Below, in pieces: positions 52,531 to 63,800 of a DNA stretch of 64,000 bases. The notes under the pieces were generated by a model. The model made no database searches and was not told where the DNA came from. It worked only from the letters and a program-made list of their open reading frames with translations. The position numbers and the translations under genes are program-made. The number at the start of each line of letters is the position of its first letter. Within the stretch, counting starts at the first letter, position 1. Source of the stretch: UBA4408 sp002389785 (GTDB lineage: Bacteria; Bacteroidota; Bacteroidia; UBA4408); contig DAORJK010000003.1 of NCBI GenBank assembly GCA_035438985.1, positions 62,001 through 126,000 of the forward strand, in the 5' to 3' direction.

Positions 52531-53445
52531 TTATTTTAGGTCGAAGCTTGTGCTGCCAATAGAAGCGGCATCCACAAAAATTTCAACATTGTATTTTCCA
52601 GCTTTAAAATCAGTTTTCTTGTCAAAAAACATACTTACTTCAACACCCTTTCCGGTGTAGTCAACATTTTTTTTGCTGCTAAAAAGTTGTTTTTCCCCAC
52701 CGATGGTAAACATATTGGAATCATCGGTACCATTTGATAGTACTTGTCCATCCGGACCTGTAACTTTCATGTAAACAGTTTTTTCTTCGGCTTTAGCCAA
52801 GCGGTTTTCGGCCAATGTAAATACTGCTCTTAAACGATCAGCACGTGAAGCCTTTGTGGTAGAAACCTCTTTGCTTCCAATCATTTTTCCACGCATCGCA
52901 TCTGCGAACAAATTCGCTGCAACCAAACGAGAACCCAAAGCAACCTTTTCATTTAAGCCTTGTTTATCAGCTTCTAATTGAGCTGATTTACCTCTTTCTG
53001 TGCTAAGATCAGCTTTAACAGTAGTATTTTCTTCGGTAAGTACTTTGTTGGCTAATTGCAAAGAGTCGATATCCTTTAAATAGCCTTTTATAAGACCACG
53101 AATAGTTTCCAATTCTTTTTTCAAACGGGCTACCACCGAACGGTTTCCTTTTTCTTTTTCAAGTTGAGCTGCAATGTCTTCGAGCTCTTCTTTTTTAGCA
53201 TCCAATTCTGATTGAAGTTGCTTATTATCGGTTTGTAAACCATCGTAAGCTTTTTGAACTTCGGCGAGTTCCGATTTAGTGGCTGCGTATTCAGTGTCCA
53301 CTTTCTCTTTTTCGGCAGTTACCATTTCTGTTGCATTTTTTTGGTTATACAACTGATATCCCAAAAATAGTACAAGGAGGAATAAAACTCCGGATAAAAT
53401 CATTAATAGTTTATTACCGGATTTTTTTTCGTTGTTTGTTTCCAT
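52531..53445 (-). CDS. Membrane-anchored coiled-coil protein of unknown function
   Basis: The 304-residue protein has one membrane span (about residues 13-31, LLMILSGVLFLLVLFLGYQL) and then a long coiled coil (about 38-170) of Lys/Glu/Leu/Ala heptads (KKEELEDIAAQLEKEKG). A C-terminal beta domain follows (about 210-304; TVYMKVTGPDGQVLSNG, ending FVDAASIGSTSFDLK). Such proteins recur in Bacteroidota without assigned function. The short N-terminus suggests a periplasmic body held at the inner membrane. A minus-strand -7 box (TACTTTTG, 53497-53490) lies 45 bases upstream. Confidence 0.8.
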   Translation of the reverse strand: METNNEKKSGNKLLMILSGVLFLLVLFLGYQLYNQKNATEMVTAEKEKVDTEYAATKSELAEVQKAYDGLQTDNKQLQSELDAKKEELEDIAAQLEKEKGNRSVVARLKKELETIRGLIKGYLKDIDSLQLANKVLTEENTTVKADLSTERGKSAQLEADKQGLNEKVALGSRLVAANLFADAMRGKMIGSKEVSTTKASRADRLRAVFTLAENRLAKAEEKTVYMKVTGPDGQVLSNGTDDSNMFTIGGEKQLFSSKKNVDYTGKGVEVSMFFDKKTDFKAGKYNVEIFVDAASIGSTSFDLK

Positions 53446-53489
53446 TAGTTTATTTTTAAGTTTTTAAAATTGAGATTGTGTTTCTCGAG

Positions 53490-53497
53490 CAAAAGTA
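53490..53497 (-). promoter_or_regulatory. -7 box for the coiled-coil protein gene
   Basis: TACTTTTG on the minus strand, 45 bases before the ATG at 53445. A convincing -33 partner was not found. Confidence 0.35.
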
Positions 53498-53560
53498 ATT
53501 GAATTTTATAAATAATATGAACCTGTTGGTAATTTTTGGTTGAACGGGAAAAAACTAAAT

Positions 53561-54250
53561 ATGAGTTGGATAAGTGATTTTATTTCCTTGGTCTATCCAA
53601 GTGTTTGTATGGCTTGTGGAGAAGGACTATACAAAAATGAAGAGTGTATTTGTAATCAGTGCATTTATTCATTGCCCAAAACAAATTTTCACACCTTTGA
53701 AGATAATGCCTTGAATAAACTTTTTTGGGGTCGCGTAAATGTGCAACATGCTGCAGCTTTTTACGATTTTAAAAAAGAAGGAAAGGTCCAAAATTTATTG
53801 CATCAGTTAAAATATAAAGGACAACAGCAAGTGGGTGTAAAAGTTGGAAATTTGTATGGAAACGAATTACTTAACAATGAAAAATTTGCTAGTGTAGATG
53901 TTATCATCCCTGTTCCTTTGCATCCCGACAAGCAAAAAAAACGAGGGTATAATCAAAGTGAGTGTTTTGCTAAAGGTTTGTCGCAATCCATGCAATTACC
54001 TTACGATAGCGAAACCTTGATTCGCAGTTTTGCGAGTGAAACACAAACCAAAAAATCCAAATACCTGCGTTGGGAAAATGTAAAAACGATATTTAAAATT
54101 ACCGATGCCGAAAAAATAAAAGGGAAACATATTTTGTTGGTAGATGATGTAATTACAACCGGCGCAACCATTGAATCGTGCGCTCAGCATTTGCTTAGTG
54201 TTGCTGAAACCAAGGTGAGTATTGCCGCAATAGCGTTTACAACATTATAA
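53561..54250 (+). CDS. comF: ComF-family phosphoribosyltransferase-like protein
   Basis: The 229-residue protein has an N-terminal zinc-finger-like cysteine set (Cys16 and Cys19 in CMAC; Cys31 and Cys34 in CNQC) and a C-terminal PRTase fold with the PRPP loop ILLVDDVITTGATIESC. KRGYNQSECFAKGLS is the ComF signature. The ATG at 53561 (MSWISDFISLVYPSVCMACG) is the likely start; a TTG seven codons upstream is less likely. ComF helps single-stranded DNA uptake in natural transformation, but its exact activity is unknown. Confidence 0.93.
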   Translation: MSWISDFISLVYPSVCMACGEGLYKNEECICNQCIYSLPKTNFHTFEDNALNKLFWGRVNVQHAAAFYDFKKEGKVQNLLHQLKYKGQQQVGVKVGNLYGNELLNNEKFASVDVIIPVPLHPDKQKKRGYNQSECFAKGLSQSMQLPYDSETLIRSFASETQTKKSKYLRWENVKTIFKITDAEKIKGKHILLVDDVITTGATIESCAQHLLSVAETKVSIAAIAFTTL

Positions 54251-54258
54251 AACCAATT

Positions 54259-56388
54259 TTATTTGGGATATAATTTTAAATACTCTTCGTATTGCTCCTT
54301 CGTTAAATCTTGATTCCCTTTACCATCGCCAAAATTAATGTATCCAAACGGACGATTCTTATTTACGCCAGAGTTTGAATAGGTTCCCATAATTGGTTTA
54401 AACGCGCTGTTCGTTTTGGTGGGCTCTGCAGCTGCTTGCGATTTGCGCTTAGCTTCATAATCAGCAACAGCTTTAGCTGCGGCGGCTTCGCGTTCTTTTC
54501 GTTCTTCCAATGCACGCGCATCAGCATCGGCTTTAACTTTGGCCAGTGCATCTATTTCCGCTTTACGTTTGGCTTCTGCTTCATCTTTTAAGCGTTCTAT
54601 TTCATCGGCTTTAGCCTTTTTATCCGCGAGGGCTTTTGCTTCGGCATCTGCTTTGGCTTTGGCAAGAGCTTCTCTTTCGGCTGCGGCTTTGGCATCGGCA
54701 TCGGCTTTAGCCTGAGCAGCTGCATCCATTTCGGCTTTTTTCTTCGCATCAGCTTCTGCTCTCAGGCGAGCTGCTTCATCCTCTTTTGCTTTTTTATCGG
54801 CGAGTGCCTTGGCTTCTGCATCTGCTTTGGCTTTTGCAATTGCATCTTTTTCGGCAGCGGCTTTAGCATCGGCATCGGCTTTAGCCTGAGCAGCTGCATC
54901 CATTTCGGCTTTTTTCTTTGCATCAGCCTCTGCTTTTAGGCGAGCTGCCTCCTCCTCTTTTGCTTTTTTATCGGCGAGTGCTTTGGCTTCTGCATCGGCT
55001 TTAGCTTGCGCAGCAGCATCCATTTCGGCTTTTTTCTTGGCATCGGCTTCTGCTTTTAGGCGAGCTGCTTCTTCTTCCTTTGCTTTTTTATCGGCGAGTG
55101 CTTTGGCTTCTGCATCGGCTTTAGCCTGAGCAGCTGCATCCATTTCGGCTTTTTTCTTGGCATCGGCTTCTGCTTTTAGGCGAGCTGCTTCTTCTTCCTT
55201 TGCTTTTTTATCGGCAAGCGCCTTGGCTTCAGCATCCGCTTTGGCTTTAGCGATGGCATCTTTTTCAGCGGCTGCTTTGGCATCGGCCTCTGCTTTAGCT
55301 TGTGCAGCAGCATCCATTTCAGCTTTTTTCTTGGCATCGGCTTCTGCTTTTAAACGAGCAGCTTCCTCCTCTTTGGCTTTTTTATCGGCAGCAGCTTTGG
55401 CAAGTGCATCTGCTTTTGCCTTCTCAGCGGCTTCCTTTTCTGCAAGCGCCTTAGCGTCTGCATCTGCTTTGGCTTTTGCAGCTGCGTCCATTTCTGCTTT
55501 TTTCTTAGCATCGGCTTCCGCTTTTAAACGAGCAGCTTCCTCCTCTTTCGCTTTTTTATCGGCAAGCGCTTTGGCTGCTGCATCAGCTTTGGCCTTAGCT
55601 GCTGCTTCCAATTCGGCTTTTTTCTTTGCATCGGCTTCCGCTTTTAATCGGGCTGCTTCTTCCTCTTTTGCCTTTTTATCGGCAAGTGCTTTGGCTGCTG
55701 CGTCTGCCTTAGCTTTGGCTGCAGCTTCAGCCTCGGCTTTGGCTTTGGCTTCAGCTTCGGCTTTTGCTTTAGCAGCTGCTTCTAACTCGGCTTTCCTTTT
55801 TGCTTCGGCATCAGCTGAATTATTCTTGTTTAATACTTTTTGCTTTTCAATAGCTTTTTTTAAAGCGGCAACTTTTTTATCCATTTCGCCATTGTACTCA
55901 TCGTCGAAATAAAAATCGTTGTAATCTTCATCAAAAGCTACTTTCCCAACAGGGTCTTTCAAAAAATCTGCGTTTACTCCAGGTACATCTTCGAGTAAGC
56001 TAACGTTTATTTCATTTGGGTGAAAGGCATCCTTTATTCGATCAGCCGGCACCACGGTTGAGATTGAAATAAGTTTAGAAAAATATCCGGGTTGAGAAAA
56101 GCGCAATGTATATTCTTTTTGAAAATCAAGCTTTGCTTCAAATCGTCCGGAAGCATCCACTGCAATGCTTTTAAATGCTCCACCGTCTTTGCTGATTTCA
56201 AATTTTGATAAGCCTTTGTCTCCTCCTTCAGGATTAATGCTACCAACAATGCGGTAAACTTTTTCCTGTGCCTGGCTAGTAGCACTTGCAAGTAAAAATA
56301 TCAGAAAAAGTAATCGACCAATTTTTTTCACTAAGAGCAATTTTTGAAGCGACAAAAATAAGGATTTATCAACAGCAATCGTATTCAA
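54259..56388 (-). CDS. Exported Ala/Lys/Glu repeat coiled-coil protein (TolA-like composition)
   Basis: The 709-residue product has a secretion signal (hydrophobic part RLLFLIFLLASATSQAQ). Translation may start at 56388 or at a GTG at 56331 that gives a shorter, cleaner signal peptide. An N-terminal beta domain (about residues 40-140; VYRIVGSINPEGGDKGLSKF) looks like a carboxypeptidase-regulatory domain. Residues about 185-640 are a very long Ala/Lys/Glu/Asp helix in eight repeat units. A short tail ends GDGKGNQDLTKEQYEEYLKL. The helix could span the periplasm like TolA, though TolA has an N-terminal anchor and this one seems cleaved. Function unknown. Confidence 0.8.
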   Translation of the reverse strand: MNTIAVDKSLFLSLQKLLLVKKIGRLLFLIFLLASATSQAQEKVYRIVGSINPEGGDKGLSKFEISKDGGAFKSIAVDASGRFEAKLDFQKEYTLRFSQPGYFSKLISISTVVPADRIKDAFHPNEINVSLLEDVPGVNADFLKDPVGKVAFDEDYNDFYFDDEYNGEMDKKVAALKKAIEKQKVLNKNNSADAEAKRKAELEAAAKAKAEAEAKAKAEAEAAAKAKADAAAKALADKKAKEEEAARLKAEADAKKKAELEAAAKAKADAAAKALADKKAKEEEAARLKAEADAKKKAEMDAAAKAKADADAKALAEKEAAEKAKADALAKAAADKKAKEEEAARLKAEADAKKKAEMDAAAQAKAEADAKAAAEKDAIAKAKADAEAKALADKKAKEEEAARLKAEADAKKKAEMDAAAQAKADAEAKALADKKAKEEEAARLKAEADAKKKAEMDAAAQAKADAEAKALADKKAKEEEAARLKAEADAKKKAEMDAAAQAKADADAKAAAEKDAIAKAKADAEAKALADKKAKEDEAARLRAEADAKKKAEMDAAAQAKADADAKAAAEREALAKAKADAEAKALADKKAKADEIERLKDEAEAKRKAEIDALAKVKADADARALEERKEREAAAAKAVADYEAKRKSQAAAEPTKTNSAFKPIMGTYSNSGVNKNRPFGYINFGDGKGNQDLTKEQYEEYLKLYPK
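54480..55815 (-). repeat. Near-identical 120-bp and 174-bp tandem repeats
   Basis: Eight units start with DKKAKEEEAARLKAEADAKK or close variants. Some are 40 residues (120 bp). Others carry an extra 18 residues (EKDAIAKAKADAEAKALA), making 58 (174 bp). The adjacent blocks 54961-55080 and 55081-55200 differ at only about three bases, so duplication is recent or the repeats are kept alike by gene conversion. Confidence 0.85.
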
Positions 56389-56458
56389 ACTTGTTATTCT
56401 TTTTACATAAAAAAACTAAAAATCAAGACACTCATCAAGTTGGTTTTAGGGCATTCTA

Positions 56459-56490
56459 ATTGCCTAATCATACAATAAACACTATATTTG
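56459..56490 (+). promoter_or_regulatory. Promoter of the acyl-CoA dehydrogenase gene
   Basis: TTG (56459-56461), a 21-nt spacer and TATATTTG (56483-56490) match the Bacteroidota consensus. The ATG at 56511 follows after about 20 bases, with an A-rich stretch (AAAAAAAAATTAAAA) and no Shine-Dalgarno. Confidence 0.55.
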
Positions 56491-56510
56491 CGCCTCAAAA
56501 AAAATTAAAA

Positions 56511-57689
56511 ATGGCTACAGATAGATACATTGCTCCTGATTATTATTTATTGGATGATTTACTAACCGACGAACATAAACTTATTCGCGATACTGCGCGT
56601 GCTTGGGTAAAAAAAGAAGTGAGTCCTATTGTTGAAGAAGCTTGTCAAACTGCCACCTTTCCAAAACAATGGATAAAAGGATTGGCAGAAATTGGTGCTT
56701 TTGGCCCATACATTCCGCAAGAATACGGTGGTGCGGGATTGGATCAAATATCGTATGGTTTGATTATGCAGGAATTAGAGCGTGGTGATTCAGGTTTGCG
56801 ATCTACAGCTTCGGTGCAAAGCTCATTGGTAATGTTTCCGATTTACACCTTTGGTAGCGAAGAGCAACGGAAAAAATATTTACCCAAACTAGCTGCCGGA
56901 GAAATGATGGGATGCTTTGGATTAACAGAACCTGACCATGGTTCAAATCCGAATGGAATGCTTAGTAATTTTAAAGACAAAGGCGATCACTATTTGTTGA
57001 ATGGTAGTAAAATGTGGATATCGAATGCTCCATTTGCAGACATCGCAGTTGTGTGGGCTAAAAATGAAGAAGGTGTTATACAAGGGTTGATTTTAGAACG
57101 TGGTATGCCCGGATTTACTACTCCCGAAACACATGGCAAATGGAGCTTACGTGCCAGTGCAACCGGTGAATTGGTTTTCGACAATGTAAAGGTTCCAAAA
57201 GAAAATTTATTGCCTAATGTGAAAGGATTGAAAGGTCCTTTGAGCTGTTTAAACTCTGCACGCTACGGAATTAGTTGGGGAGCTTTGGGTGCAGCAATGG
57301 ATTGCTACGACTCGGCTTTGCGTTATTCGAAAGAGCGCATTCAATTTGGTAAGCCCATTGGTGGATTTCAATTAACCCAAAAAAAACTTGCCGAAATGAT
57401 TACCGAAATTACCAAAGCACAACTGTTGGTTTGGCGATTGGGTGTATTGAAAAATGAACACCGTGCAACTCCTGCACAAATTAGTATGGCAAAACGCAAC
57501 AACGTAAACATTGCTTTACAAATCGCACGAGAAGCTCGTCAAATACATGGAGGTATGGGGATTACAGGAGAATATCCGATCATGCGTCACATGATGAATC
57601 TTGAATCGGTTGTAACCTACGAAGGAACTCACGATATACATTTATTAATTACCGGATTAGACATTACCGGAATTTCGGCTTTTGAATAA
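56511..57689 (+). CDS. Acyl-CoA dehydrogenase, glutaryl-CoA dehydrogenase-like
   Basis: The 392-residue FAD enzyme oxidises an acyl-CoA to the enoyl-CoA. The glutaryl-CoA dehydrogenase type is suggested by GLRSTASVQSSLVMFPIYTF, CFGLTEPDHGSNPNGM and the catalytic Glu371 in TYEGTHDIHLLITG, and by the GGMGITGEYPIMRHM segment. Glutaryl-CoA comes from lysine and tryptophan breakdown. A role beside the kynurenine-branch genes of this window is possible but they lie 44 kb apart. The ATG at 56511 starts MATDRYIAPDYYLLDD. It ends before a strong bidirectional terminator. Confidence 0.92.
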   Translation: MATDRYIAPDYYLLDDLLTDEHKLIRDTARAWVKKEVSPIVEEACQTATFPKQWIKGLAEIGAFGPYIPQEYGGAGLDQISYGLIMQELERGDSGLRSTASVQSSLVMFPIYTFGSEEQRKKYLPKLAAGEMMGCFGLTEPDHGSNPNGMLSNFKDKGDHYLLNGSKMWISNAPFADIAVVWAKNEEGVIQGLILERGMPGFTTPETHGKWSLRASATGELVFDNVKVPKENLLPNVKGLKGPLSCLNSARYGISWGALGAAMDCYDSALRYSKERIQFGKPIGGFQLTQKKLAEMITEITKAQLLVWRLGVLKNEHRATPAQISMAKRNNVNIALQIAREARQIHGGMGITGEYPIMRHMMNLESVVTYEGTHDIHLLITGLDITGISAFE

Positions 57690-57703
57690 GCTGAATTTAT
57701 TGT

Positions 57704-57746
57704 AAAAAAAAGCGACCGTTAAATTGAAATAACGGTCGCTTTTTTA
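57704..57746 (+). terminator. Strong bidirectional terminator
   Basis: AGCGACCGTTA (57711-57721) and TAACGGTCGCT (57730-57740) form a perfect 11-bp stem with an 8-nt loop, flanked by A7 on one side and T6 on the other. It serves the two convergent genes on either side. Confidence 0.9.
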
Positions 57747-57821
57747 TTCCTTGTAAATTAGTACAGACAAATAACAATTGCTTTAGCTTGTTAAGATAAG
57801 TATGGTTAGTCTTACTTAATT

Positions 57822-60800
57822 TTATTGAATTACTACTTTACGGTTAATCGTATTATTCCTGCTTTTGAGTTGCAAGGTATAAATTCCCTTCGCAAAATTT
57901 TGAACGTTGATGTTACTTCGGTACACAGATTCCTCCTTTTTCAAATCGCCAAAATAAACTAATTGACCTTGCATGTTTAACAACTGAATTTGATATTTAT
58001 CGCTTTCGACACAGTGCACGGTAACATTAATAAATTCGTTAGCAGGATTAGGTTCAATTGAAACATCAAAATTTTGAGAAAGGACTTCAGTGTTACTAGC
58101 TAAATCTATTCGAAGCACGTAGTCTTCGGTTTCGCCCGAGAAGAAATAGCTACATGCATCGTTGTTGTCGTTTTGATTTTGAGCATAACGTGAGCGAATG
58201 CGCATACGTGTATTTCCGAGGGTTGCGTTTTGTGGAACTGTAAAAGTTATAGAATCGGGCACGTACGCCTGAGAAGTATCGCTTACGTTAAACCATTCAG
58301 AAGCAGAGAATACCCTGTCGTTATTAAAATCAATCCAAGCCGAAACATTGGTAGTTTTGGAAGTAGTAACAAACAATTTGTAAGTTTTGCCGCGCCCAAT
58401 TAATGCAGTTGTGTTGCCAACATCCGGAAAGGTGTATGAAAAACTGTTGTTTATTTTATAACAATTAGTATCGGCGTTATCGAGGGCTGTGCCTTGTAAT
58501 TTTACATGTATGATTTTATCGTTCCAAAAACATTCAGAACCTCCAAGAGGATAAGGGCTTGTTGAGGAACCGCAGTAATAACAGGCCGATGAAGGTAACA
58601 TGCCGATAAATACAGAAGTTGATGTGTCTTGGAGCGAATTGCAGGAAACAATGCACCGGTAATAAGTTGGGTTTTTAATCTGTAAGATTCGGATAGGATA
58701 ATTTAATTTTGCGCCGGCATTGTACCATAAATTCCCATCAAAGGAAAATTGCCATTGATAACTTTGACCATTTATTAAGCTATAGTTTTTTAATTGAAGG
58801 TAAACCGAATCGTACATACAATAGCGATTGATTGGTGCGTATGCATTTCCTGCAACCGGTTGCACACAATTGGTATTGGGAACAATTTTTACTAAATAAT
58901 CTTCAGCCTCTCCGGTGGAAGGTTGGCTCGAAATTCCGCAAGGATAAAGCTTGGTATTGTTGGTTTTTTCAGCCATGGCAACGCGCATCAACACCACAGA
59001 GGTGTCGGCGTTGTATGGTATCGAAATGTTTCCGGTTACCCTACCCGGAACCGTGGATGTATCAGAAGTGTAACCAATAACACATTCTTCAATAGGATCT
59101 ATATAACCATTTGCATCAAAATCAATAAAGCACGAAATTTTAGCGTCACGAAAAGCTCCTTGGTTAATTTGTGTAACTGTTAAGGGATATATAAATCCTT
59201 GCTTAAGTTCAACCGCAGGTAAATTTGTAAAATCAGAATGTCGGTTTATTGCCAGTGCATTGTTTAAAAAGGGTTGGGCATTGCCGTTTGAAAGGCTTAA
59301 TAGCGATACATTTCCTATATCCTGATTGGTGGGATTTTGCTCCCAAAATTTGCAATAACAATCGTTCCTTTTTCCAAAATTTACTTTAAGTACTGTACTG
59401 GTATCTTTGTAAGTTCCACAAGTTGCTATACATCGCAGGTATTTCATAGAAGGACTCATGTTTTGCAAAATAAGGAACGGATTTGTAGCTACAGGATAAA
59501 AATTGGAATACCAGCTAATACTATCGCTTGAATGCTGCCATTTGTATAACATATTGTTATGATAAGGATTGCCTATATAGTAAAAAATATTTTCGCGGCC
59601 ATTACTGCTGCAAGTAAACTTTTGAGCAGATTTTACTTTCCCTTTTATTAAGGGTACACAAACTGAATTAGCAGAAACAAGGTTTACCAGATAGTCTTGT
59701 GTTTCGCCATACACATAATTATCGCAGAAACTGGTCGTTGCATTCAAATCGGAACCGGCAACCAACTTTATGCGCATGCGGGTAATTCCTGGTAAAGCAT
59801 AATATGTATTCAAAGCTACAAAACCGGTAAAAGGATAACGCAATTGAAAATTATCGATCAAGGTAGTTTCATTCCCAGTTGAATTAAATGAACCATCGTG
59901 ATTTAAATCGATCGAAATTGTGGCTTTCACATTCACTACAGTATCAATGGTAAATGCAGGCTGTATGATCATGTAATCCTTGGTGTTTATGTTGAGCTGT
60001 ATTGGAGCAAGGGACCCTGTAAAATCGCTATAGGTACGATTGGCGTTTGGATTTAATAGTAATGTATCAATCCCATTTTTAAAATCTCCGAGTTGAATAA
60101 ATCCAATGTCAACTATTCCCGAATCAAGTGCAGCTGATGTACAATAACAAGTTTCAAAAGGCTTCTTTTGCAGATAAATCGCATGAGTTGTATCGGCTGA
60201 ACTTCCACAGGTTACGATGCAGCGATAATAGGCTGCCACACTCAACAAGCTAGAATATACTTCGTAGAAAGTTCCTGAAATGTTCGTCCAGTTACTGCTG
60301 TCAGAAGAAGTTTGCCATCGATAATTACTCTGAATTAAATTTGGATTTCCAACGTAAGTCAGCACAAACTTTTCGGTTGGACAGATTGTGGTGCTGTTAG
60401 TCGCAATATACCCATGATTCAACATTGGACAAGGCGTGGGTGGTACAATCGATACCAAATAATCTTCGGTTTCGCCATAATATTTAAATGCGGAGCAGGG
60501 TAATGAATTATTTAAATTTTGTGGTCCTGTGCTTAAAATTATGCGCATGCGCGTTAAACCAAGCATTGCATTGGCCGGAAGCTGAAGTATACCGTTCCCA
60601 ACCGATGGAAAATAATTGTTGAAGTTTTTTACCACTGAAAATTCGTTTGCATCAAAAATTGCATTATGATTAAAGTCAATATACACTGTTGCCAGCGTAT
60701 TAAAACCTATTGAAAAATTAGATAACGCAGCTGTTACTTGCATGGGATAATGTGCGCCCTGTTCTAACACTATGGGAGATAATGTGGTGGTAAAATCTGT

Positions 60801-63800
60801 GTAGGTGTTATTCAAGATAGGATTAGCCAATGTATCACCTCCGTAATTGTATCCTGCTAGTTTAATATTTCCTATATCGCTTAAACCTGCAATAGATGCG
60901 TAAGAGGCACAATAACAATTGTAAAATGAATTATAAGTTATAGTCAAGCAATTTGAGGTATCCGAAAATGGACTACAGGTTAGTATACAGCGGAAATATT
61001 TTTGATTCGTTAAAGTAACATTTAATGATTGGGTTGTTTGATTTGAAAGAACAGTCCAGTTGATACTATCGGTAGAACTTTGCCATTCAAAATCGTACAA
61101 TGGAGAATTAGACCCATTGCTATAGCTAAGTGTAATTTGTTGATTTGTACAAACAGGAAATATAGCAGGGGTGCTAATTGTACCATGCACAATAGGATCG
61201 CAAGGGATGGGGTTAATGATGTTTACTAGGTAGTCTTCTGTTTCACCATAACCATAATAAATACCACAAGCAGGAGGCCCTAAAGGATATTTGTAATAAG
61301 GGGCATTAAGTACCACTCTCATGCGCGAAATTCCGGTTAATGCTGTTGCCGGCACATCAATATTGGTAAAGCCTTTATGAGGAAAAGTACCGGTGAAAAT
61401 TCCGGTTACGAATTTTTCGTTTGCATCAAATTGCCCATTCTGATTAAAATCAATATATACACTTGCATTAGGATTAGAAGAGTAAGTGGTAGATTTGGAA
61501 GCAGTAATGGTAATCGGATAAAAACCTCCCCTTTGCAACACTATAGGAGGAAGCGTGTTGGTATAGTCGGTGTAAATATTTGACACCGTTGAATTAACCA
61601 AGGTATCGCCCCCGTAATTGTAACCGGCAATTTTAATATTTCCAATATCTACATAAGATCCGTTAATAGCAAATGAAGTACAATGACATAAATACAAGGG
61701 TCTTAAATTCACTAATTGAGTATTAGATGTATCGGCAAAAGTGCCACAACTTACTATACATCGGTAATAAAAAGCTCCTTTAATAGTATCTTGAAAATTG
61801 TTAGTTGCAGAGTAATTTAAAGTAGTCCATGTTTGTGCATCCAGCGACTTTTGCCATTTGTACTTCAAGGCGGTTTGTGGCGCAACACCCGGCATACTCA
61901 TTAATAGCAGCGAGTTTAAACAAAATGTTGTATCATTAAAAACGGGGTTGCCGAGTGTAAAAGGTACGCAGGGCAATGTTGGAATAATTGATACAAGGTA
62001 ATCGGCAGTTTCACCATAATTATAATAATTCCCGCAAGGCAAAAAATTATTGGTACTTGCATTGCCATCCAATAAAACAACACGCATTCGCGTAATTCCC
62101 AAAATGGCAGTGTCGGGAACCATTACATTAAAACTTACCCTGCTAACTGCAGTTGTGGTAAATGGACCCGTGCTAACAATTTCACTGCTTTCAAAAGCCC
62201 CGTTTTGATTATAATCGATACACACAAAAGCTTTTATATAGTTGGTGGAACGATTCGTTTTAGCTGCAATAATTTTCATTGTATAGTTACCATCCTGCTC
62301 AAGTGTAATTGGGGCCAATGAATCGGTAAAATCGCGGTAGGTATTTCCGCCATAGGTGTTTGTTGCCAAAGTATCGCTTCCATAGCTAACTCCAGCTAAT
62401 TGTATGTTTCCAATATCCGTAAAATCATCCGGGTAAGCTGCTGAACTGCAGTAGCAATTAATAAACGGAGCCACATCAACAACAACAATCTTTGAAAACG
62501 AAAATGAGTCAGCGCATGAAACCTTGCATCGATAATAGGTTTTTACTGACTGCACAATGGATGCAGTAAACAATGTCTGTCCGGCAACACTATTCCAGTT
62601 CAAGCTATCAATTGACGATTGCCATTGATACAAATAGTTGGGTGAATAGTTTATTCCACCCAAGGAAAGATGCGCTGCCTTGCCTTTACAAACCATTGTT
62701 TCTTTGGCCAATGCAAATCCCGGTAATACCGGTGAAACACATGAATCGGCATCCATTATGTTTACTAAATAATCTTCTACCTCACCGTGATTGAAAGAAC
62801 CGCATCCGTTATTGCTTGAATTTGAATTTACTTCCCAATAGGCAATTCTTAGTCCGGTAATACCAATGTTAGCTGAATCGGGAACGCTTAGTAAAATTGA
62901 TTTTGTATTGGATAATTGTGATGAAAAAGCTAAGGCTCCGAGTGAGATAATTTCGTTTGCTTTGTTTCCAAATACTCCATTTCGGTCGTAATCGATGTAT
63001 GCTTTTATGAGCATGGTTGATTTATAATATTCGGCTTCATACGTAACCGAAAAATTATATTTCCCACCTTTAACAAGTGGTGCAGGTGTGATGGACGTAT
63101 AATTGGAATAAAGTTTTTGTTTACTGCCGGAAGTATTATCAAGGGTTGAGAGGTTTACGTTTTTGATTTGATACAAAGAAGGATTGATTGCCTTGAAATC
63201 GCAATAGCACAAGTAAAAGGGCGATGAGCCTACCCTTAAGGGGAGGGTATAAACCGAATCGGCTCCCGAACAAGTTACTAAACATTTGTAAAAACTTTGT
63301 TGATTTTGACTTAAAAAATATGCGTTAGAGGTAGCTCCCGGTATGCTGGCCCAATTCAACGAATCGGTTGAAACAAACCATTGAAAGGTATATCCCGAAC
63401 CCAAAGCACTGGCAACAAATATGCGGAAACTAACCGTGCTACAAACTTCGGTTACTGAAGCTCCTGTGTACAATGTATCAGGCACGGATGTGCACGGTTG
63501 TGCAGGCATAATTTGTACCAGGTAATCTTCGGTTTCGCCATAAAAGGTTGCATCGCAAGGTTCAACAGGTAGTTGGGTATTGGGGTCGTACAATACAATA
63601 CGCATTTTGGTTAATCCAAGCGGCGCAGAATCGGGAATTTGTATAAAACTGCGAGCTTCATATCCGTTGACACCACTTTTGGTTTTACCTAAAAAAATAG
63701 TTTCTGTGGTGTTATCAAAAACTCCGTCTTTGTTGTAATCGATAAAAACCATTACACCCGATTTTATGTAATTCACATGAAAAATTTCTTTCACAGATAA

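Noticed and set aside
55157..55912. A 251-codon plus-strand frame rich in Ala and Ser
   Set aside because: It is the complement of the Ala/Lys/Glu repeat tract, where low-complexity codons leave the opposite strand open. It has no signal or domain.
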